DNA from: an uncultured Bacteroidales bacterium
Lineage (GTDB): Bacteria > Bacteroidota > Bacteroidia > Bacteroidales > Muribaculaceae
Assembly: GCA_902779125.1 (NCBI GenBank)
Contig: CACZAC010000020.1
Span: 1-44,746 of the forward strand
Length of the DNA: 44,746 nt
Direction of reading: 5' to 3'
The notes under the pieces were generated by a model. The model did no database searches, was not told the origin of the DNA, and saw only the letters and a program-made list of their open reading frames with translations. The translations under genes were made by a program, and so were the position numbers. Positions within the stretch are counted from its first letter, which is position 1; every line of letters starts with the position of its first letter. This document shows, piece by piece, positions 41,230 to 44,746 of the stretch.

Positions 41230-41283
41230 CTGGACATTCTGGATTGTCTAGACACTCTAGAGTTTCTAGATAATCTAGCTTTT
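41230..41283 (+). repeat. 9-bp-period tandem array of CTRGA units
   Basis: Six units of exactly nine bases begin at 41230, 41239, 41248, 41257, 41266 and 41275, each opening CTGGA or CTAGA/CTAGC. The array starts at the base after the TAA stop of the preceding gene. It contains the palindrome TGTCTAGACA at 41245-41254. It resembles the 34394-34460 array in style and shares the (C/T)(T/C)RGAC-type core, but has a different period. Confidence 0.9.
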
Positions 41284-41298
41284 TCGAATATTAACAGA

Positions 41299-41326
41299 AG
41301 AACCGCCTTGTGGGGCTGTTCTTTAC
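41299..41326. terminator. Probable hairpin terminator between convergent genes
   Basis: AGAAC and GCC (41299-41307) pair with GGC and GTTCT (41314-41322) around one mismatch and a 6-nt loop, followed by a short T run on the plus strand. Confidence 0.55.
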
Positions 41327-41330
41327 TGTT

Positions 41331-43328
41331 TTAATACTCGTAGGTGGTATCTATAACCTGGAACTCGGTTCGACGGTTGATTTGGTCGGCCGCCGCCTTG
41401 TCCTCCTTGCTCAAAGTCTTGATGTATTCCTCATTGAGCGTCACGCCTTCCTCAAACTGCGGATACTGGCTGTGGATACGCTTAGTGACGGTCTTGGGCC
41501 GTGTCTTGCCATAACCGGTGGGTTTTAATCGTTCACGCGGGATACCGTTCTCGACAAGGTAATCCACTACGCTCTGGGCGCGGCGCTGAGACAAGCCGTT
41601 GTTGTACTTGTCGCTACCGATGCGGTCGGTGTGGGCTGCCATTTCAATGACGATGTTGGGATGGTCCTTCAAGAGCATGACCATGCTGTCAAGTGCCAGT
41701 TTGGACTCGTCACGCAATACCGCCTTGTCAAAGTCATAGAAGATGTTCTCGACAACCTGTGCCTTGAATGTGGCGGCCAGGATAAAGTCCACGTTATACT
41801 CGGCATCTTCCTCGACTGTATCGCTCTCAAACTCTTGACGAGAGTTCAAGTAGCCATCGGCTCCCGCCAGCATAACATACTTGACACCACGTTGCAGGTC
41901 GAAGCGGAATGAGCCATCGGGTTTGGCGGCAGTTTTCTGGTTGCTGCCATCGTCACCCACAATGCGGATTACGGCATTGGGCACGGGTTCATCGTCCTTA
42001 TCCACCACATAGCCTGAAATCCACACCTGCAGGTCGGGCTTGACAAACTTGAAGATGTGGTCATAGCCACGGGCATCGCCACGGTTGCTGGAGAAGTAAC
42101 CGCTCTCACCCTTGCCGAAAGTAATGCCGAAGTCGTCTGCCGACGAGTTCATCGGCACACCCATGTTTTCAACGACCCAGCGGTCCATCGAAACCTTGTC
42201 ACCCTCCTCTCGAGGTTGCAAGGTAGCCATGAACAAGTCGAGACCGCCCATACCGGGATGACCATCGCTGGCAAAGTACATCACGCTATCGGTGCGCACA
42301 TTAGGAAAGCGGTCATTACCCTTGGTATTGATTTGCGGACCCAAATTCTCGAGGGTACCGTGTTTGTCCTTGAGATTGATGCGCCAAATGTCGATGCCAC
42401 CCTGACCGCCCGGCATATCACTGGCGAAGTAGAGCCAGTTGCCATCGGGACTGACAAAGGGGTCGGAGTAGTTGCTCAGAGTATCGGCAGTAATCTCGAA
42501 CTTCTGCGGGGCGGCCCACTTGGCTTCGCTACGGGTGCTGGTATAAATCTCGACCGTGGTGGGCCAATCCTGGCGGACAGCACGTGCCAGATACATCGTC
42601 GAGCCGTCGGGAGAAAAGGCTGCAGCACCTTCGTCGTGCTCAGTATTCAAGCCACCGTCAACGACCTCAGGGCGCGTCATGTTGCCTTTCTCATCAATCT
42701 TGGAGAAAAAGATGTCACCTTTCTTGGTGCCGCTAATCTCACTGCGCAGCTCGCCTGTGGATTTCTCATTTGTCGAGGTCAGATAGACATACTCCATATT
42801 CTTATCCAGGAACATGGGGCAGTAATCGGCACGGCGAGAATTTAACACCTTGTCCAGTTTGACAATATAACGGGAGCCTTCCTCTTTCCACTTGGGGGCC
42901 AACTGGCAACCACTGATTCCCACCTTTGCCTCCCAACTATTGGGGGCAATCTCCAGATACTGCTGATAGCTGCTGATGGCAGCAGCATACTGGCCCTCAC
43001 GTTGCTGGGCCTGTGCCAGACGCAACAGGAGCGTTGTGTCCTCATATTCATAGCGGATGGCATTCTGGAATGCTGCGGTAGCACGGCTGCCCTGATTGAG
43101 CTTCAGGTGGCACATGCCCAACTGGAAAGCCAGTTCGCCACGAATCCAGGCATCCTCCTTGCGGTTATAACGGTTGTACAGTTTGCGATATATTGTTGCG
43201 GCGTCGAAATACTCGCCGCGGTCATATGCCTCATCTGCCTCCTTGAGTTTTGGACCCTTGCAGGACGACAGTGACAGCGCCACCGATGCGAGCATAACGC
43301 CCACCATAATATAGAGTATCCGTTTCAT
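41331..43328 (-). CDS. PorE-like type IX secretion lipoprotein (TPR, beta-propeller, OmpA domain)
   Basis: 665 residues. Lipoprotein signal peptide with lipobox LSSC (Cys23). Domain order: TPR region (about 25-140: ADEAYDRGEYFDAATIYRKL, LAQAQQREGQYAAAISSYQQ), WD40/PD40-like beta-propeller (about 165-430: AAAFSPDGSTMYLAR, DPFVSPDGNWLYFASD, SVMYFASDGHPGMGGLDLF), a carboxypeptidase-regulatory-like domain (about 432-525) and a C-terminal OmpA peptidoglycan-binding domain (about 525-665: NIFYDFDKAVLRDES, AAHTDRIGSDKYN, LSQRRAQSVVDYL). This order and length match PorE of Porphyromonas gingivalis, which ties the type IX system to peptidoglycan. Several paralogues with this architecture exist in Bacteroidetes, so the exact assignment is inferred. 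Confidence 0.88.
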   Translation of the reverse strand: MKRILYIMVGVMLASVALSLSSCKGPKLKEADEAYDRGEYFDAATIYRKLYNRYNRKEDAWIRGELAFQLGMCHLKLNQGSRATAAFQNAIRYEYEDTTLLLRLAQAQQREGQYAAAISSYQQYLEIAPNSWEAKVGISGCQLAPKWKEEGSRYIVKLDKVLNSRRADYCPMFLDKNMEYVYLTSTNEKSTGELRSEISGTKKGDIFFSKIDEKGNMTRPEVVDGGLNTEHDEGAAAFSPDGSTMYLARAVRQDWPTTVEIYTSTRSEAKWAAPQKFEITADTLSNYSDPFVSPDGNWLYFASDMPGGQGGIDIWRINLKDKHGTLENLGPQINTKGNDRFPNVRTDSVMYFASDGHPGMGGLDLFMATLQPREEGDKVSMDRWVVENMGVPMNSSADDFGITFGKGESGYFSSNRGDARGYDHIFKFVKPDLQVWISGYVVDKDDEPVPNAVIRIVGDDGSNQKTAAKPDGSFRFDLQRGVKYVMLAGADGYLNSRQEFESDTVEEDAEYNVDFILAATFKAQVVENIFYDFDKAVLRDESKLALDSMVMLLKDHPNIVIEMAAHTDRIGSDKYNNGLSQRRAQSVVDYLVENGIPRERLKPTGYGKTRPKTVTKRIHSQYPQFEEGVTLNEEYIKTLSKEDKAAADQINRRTEFQVIDTTYEY

Positions 43329-43436
43329 GAAAATGAGTTGCTATAGCTTTATCTTAAAAAACGATAAAGCACCCCTTTTTATTGTATCACTCCTGGCTAA
43401 AGGCTACTTGTGGTCTCGGCACTCAACAGCACATCG

Positions 43437-44255
43437 TTATTCACTATAACTCCTTGTCACTGTCATCTGGTGTTTGCCATCAAGCGACACACTCACGCGG
43501 GTGTAACGACCGTGAGTGTCGATGTCATAGTCATACTTGCGCTCATGCACCACATCATTACCCTTCAATTCCTCAATGGAGATGAGGAATTTTTTGCCGG
43601 TAGCCGTGTCAAAGTCATAGTGGTAGCGGAATGCCTTGCCACCTGTTTCCTCACGCACTACATAGCCGCCCTGATAGAGCAAAATGCGTTTGTCACCCTT
43701 GGCAGAGGTGATGACGCGCTTGGTGATTTGACCTTTCTCATTGAAAGTGTAATCCTGACGGGTGCCGTTACTGCCCTTGATGCTCTCGCGTCGCCCGTGT
43801 TCGCCGTAAATGGGTGCATAGTTGATCGTGCGGTTCTTGCTTTTGCTCTGCTTGAGGGTGTAGCCTAACACTTCGTCATAGGAATAAGTATAATCTACTA
43901 CCGTCTTACTGCCTTTACTGCCCTGAATAGTGGATTGGGTGAGCAGGCCTTGCTCATTGAACAGAAACACGTTATCACGCCTAGTGCCGTCGGCCATGAC
44001 CACCTTCTCGTCAACACGGCCAGTGCAGCCGTTAAAGCCCAAATCCAGGTGCTCGATGCGGTAGCTATGGGTGGGATTATTCACCAGATTGGTATAGAAA
44101 AGCTTGACGGCAGCCTCAGGGTTGCGCATGGTGTCGATATAGGCAGCGAGTTCCTCAAGGGAGACGTGCTTACTTGTCAGCAAACCGTCCTGAGCACTTA
44201 TCGTCCCTATTGTCATGAGGGCCATCATGGCCAACAGTATCAATCTTGTTCTCAT
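43437..44255 (-). CDS. Secreted protein of unknown function with YD-like repeats
   Basis: 272 residues. Signal peptide MRTRLILLAMMALMTIGTIS, cleavage near SAQ. The mature part is made of repeated beta-hairpin-like units of the form nYxYD...G: DYTYSYDEVLGYTLKQSKSK, DYTFNEKGQITKRVI, RYHYDFDTATGKKFLISIEE and KYDYDIDTHGRYTRV. These recall the YD/RHS-type or Bacteroidetes DUF-type repeats that build an elongated beta sheet. No enzyme motif is present. Probably periplasmic or surface-exposed. It is separated from the PorE-like gene by 108 nt and has its own strong promoter. Confidence 0.82.
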   Translation of the reverse strand: MRTRLILLAMMALMTIGTISAQDGLLTSKHVSLEELAAYIDTMRNPEAAVKLFYTNLVNNPTHSYRIEHLDLGFNGCTGRVDEKVVMADGTRRDNVFLFNEQGLLTQSTIQGSKGSKTVVDYTYSYDEVLGYTLKQSKSKNRTINYAPIYGEHGRRESIKGSNGTRQDYTFNEKGQITKRVITSAKGDKRILLYQGGYVVREETGGKAFRYHYDFDTATGKKFLISIEELKGNDVVHERKYDYDIDTHGRYTRVSVSLDGKHQMTVTRSYSE

Positions 44256-44283
44256 CTCTTCATCAAGTTTATTGTTAAGGCTA

Positions 44284-44314
44284 CAAAGATAACTAAAATC
44301 TTCAATCTCACAAA
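44284..44314 (-). promoter_or_regulatory. Promoter of the secreted YD-like protein gene
   Basis: Minus strand TTTG (44314-44311), 19-nt spacer, TATCTTTG (44291-44284): full consensus. Leader about 22 nt before the ATG at 44255. Confidence 0.82.
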
Positions 44315-44494
44315 AAAACGCACATTTCCAGAGCTGAATGGTGCATGATTGTGGTTTTTTGCCTATCTTCGCAGTTTGAATTAATTAGCCTTTGCTTTAA
44401 CAAAACTCAAGTAAATTTGGTTTTGTTTCCGGCTTGAACTAATTATGTTAACCGTCTAAAACAACCTAATTATATCAACATCATCATTTTATTT

Positions 44495-44746
44495 ATGAAA
44501 GACGAAGAAATTATTGTTCAAGAACAGCAAGACGACATGTCGTTGCCCGAGAACGCCGCGCGCGAGCTCAAGCCCGGGGAGAAATATGTCCCCATCTTGA
44601 AGCCCGACAAGACGTATCCCGAGATTACGCCCTACAGCGTCTCGCTGGGTCTGATTATGGCGGTCATCTTCAGTGCCGCAGCAGCCTATCTGGGCCTCAA
44701 GGTGGGCCAGGTGTTTGAGGCTGCCATCCCCATCGCCATCATTGCC
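44495..44746 (+). CDS. OPT-family oligopeptide transporter, 3' part beyond the window
   Basis: 84 codons are visible from the ATG at 44495. A charged cytoplasmic N terminus (MKDEEIIVQEQQDD) leads into YVPILKPDKTYPEITPYSV and the first membrane helices, SLGLIMAVIFSAAAAYLGLKVGQ, then VFEAAIPIAIIA. YLGLKVGQVFEAAIPIA is a strong signature of bacterial OPT transporters, which import small peptides or peptide-like siderophores. The upstream 239-nt gap holds a TATCTTCG box (44364-44371) that could be its promoter, though it is one base off consensus and far from the start. Confidence 0.88.
   Translation, partial: MKDEEIIVQEQQDDMSLPENAARELKPGEKYVPILKPDKTYPEITPYSVSLGLIMAVIFSAAAAYLGLKVGQVFEAAIPIAIIA

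Overview
The window looks like chromosomal core DNA from a member of the Bacteroidales, probably an intestinal Muribaculaceae- or Prevotella-like lineage. Direct evidence: many start-proximal boxes match the Bacteroidetes -7 consensus TAnnTTTG, several with a TTG/TTTG -33 element 19-20 nt upstream. The gene content is also typical: a fused MurF-alanine racemase, DUF4492-cydAB, a PorE-like type IX secretion lipoprotein, BspA-like leucine-rich repeats, a dockerin-like secreted protein and a DUF6089-uppS-bamA-ompH cluster. The lineage below order level is inference. No phage, IS transposase, CRISPR array or plasmid gene was seen.

Layout. 1-3.0 kb (minus): a partial DUF3843-like gene, tRNA-Thr(CGT), a DUF4270 lipoprotein whose last codons run into that tRNA, and a short GT5-like protein. 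3.0-3.5 kb is non-coding. 3.5-5.0 kb (plus): nagA and tRNA-His. 5.0-12.5 kb (minus): an envelope-biogenesis cluster, read DUF6242 > DUF6089 > uppS > bamA > ompH > ompH, then a third ompH-like gene with its own promoter. 12.7-14.6 kb (minus): prmC > ribD. 14.9-19.7 kb (plus): Lrp regulator, inositol-phosphatase-family protein, FKBP isomerase, trpS, and a YgjP-like metallopeptidase bracketed by two copies of an inverted repeat. 19.8-20.9 kb (minus): DUF2027-Smr protein. 21.0-21.4 kb (plus): small secreted protein. 21.6-24.6 kb (minus): DUF4492-cydA-cydB, a cytochrome bd operon behind a strong promoter. 24.8-25.8 kb (plus): dockerin/SusE-F-like secreted protein. 25.9-33.0 kb (plus): a tight six-gene operon (GSCFA, murF-alr, LRR surface protein, tadA, esterase lipoprotein, ansA). 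33.1-37.1 kb (plus): aminotransferase, orphan solute-binding-domain protein, TPR protein. 37.2-39.7 kb (minus): DUF4332, acyltransferase-3 and aquaporin. 39.9-41.2 kb (plus): a UDP-glucose-dehydrogenase homologue lacking the catalytic cysteine. 41.3-44.3 kb (minus): PorE-like lipoprotein and a secreted unknown. The window ends inside an OPT-family transporter (plus).

How the genes fit together. Much of the window serves the envelope: lipid carrier (UppS), outer-membrane insertion (BamA, Skp/OmpH), cell-wall precursors (MurF-Alr), type IX secretion (PorE-like) and a likely client (the LRR protein). CydAB provides microaerobic respiration. The observations most worth following are the altered active site of the UDP-glucose dehydrogenase homologue, two short-period tandem arrays (10 bp at 34.4 kb, 9 bp at 41.2 kb), the paired inverted repeats around the metallopeptidase gene, and the lipoprotein/tRNA overlap at 680-689.
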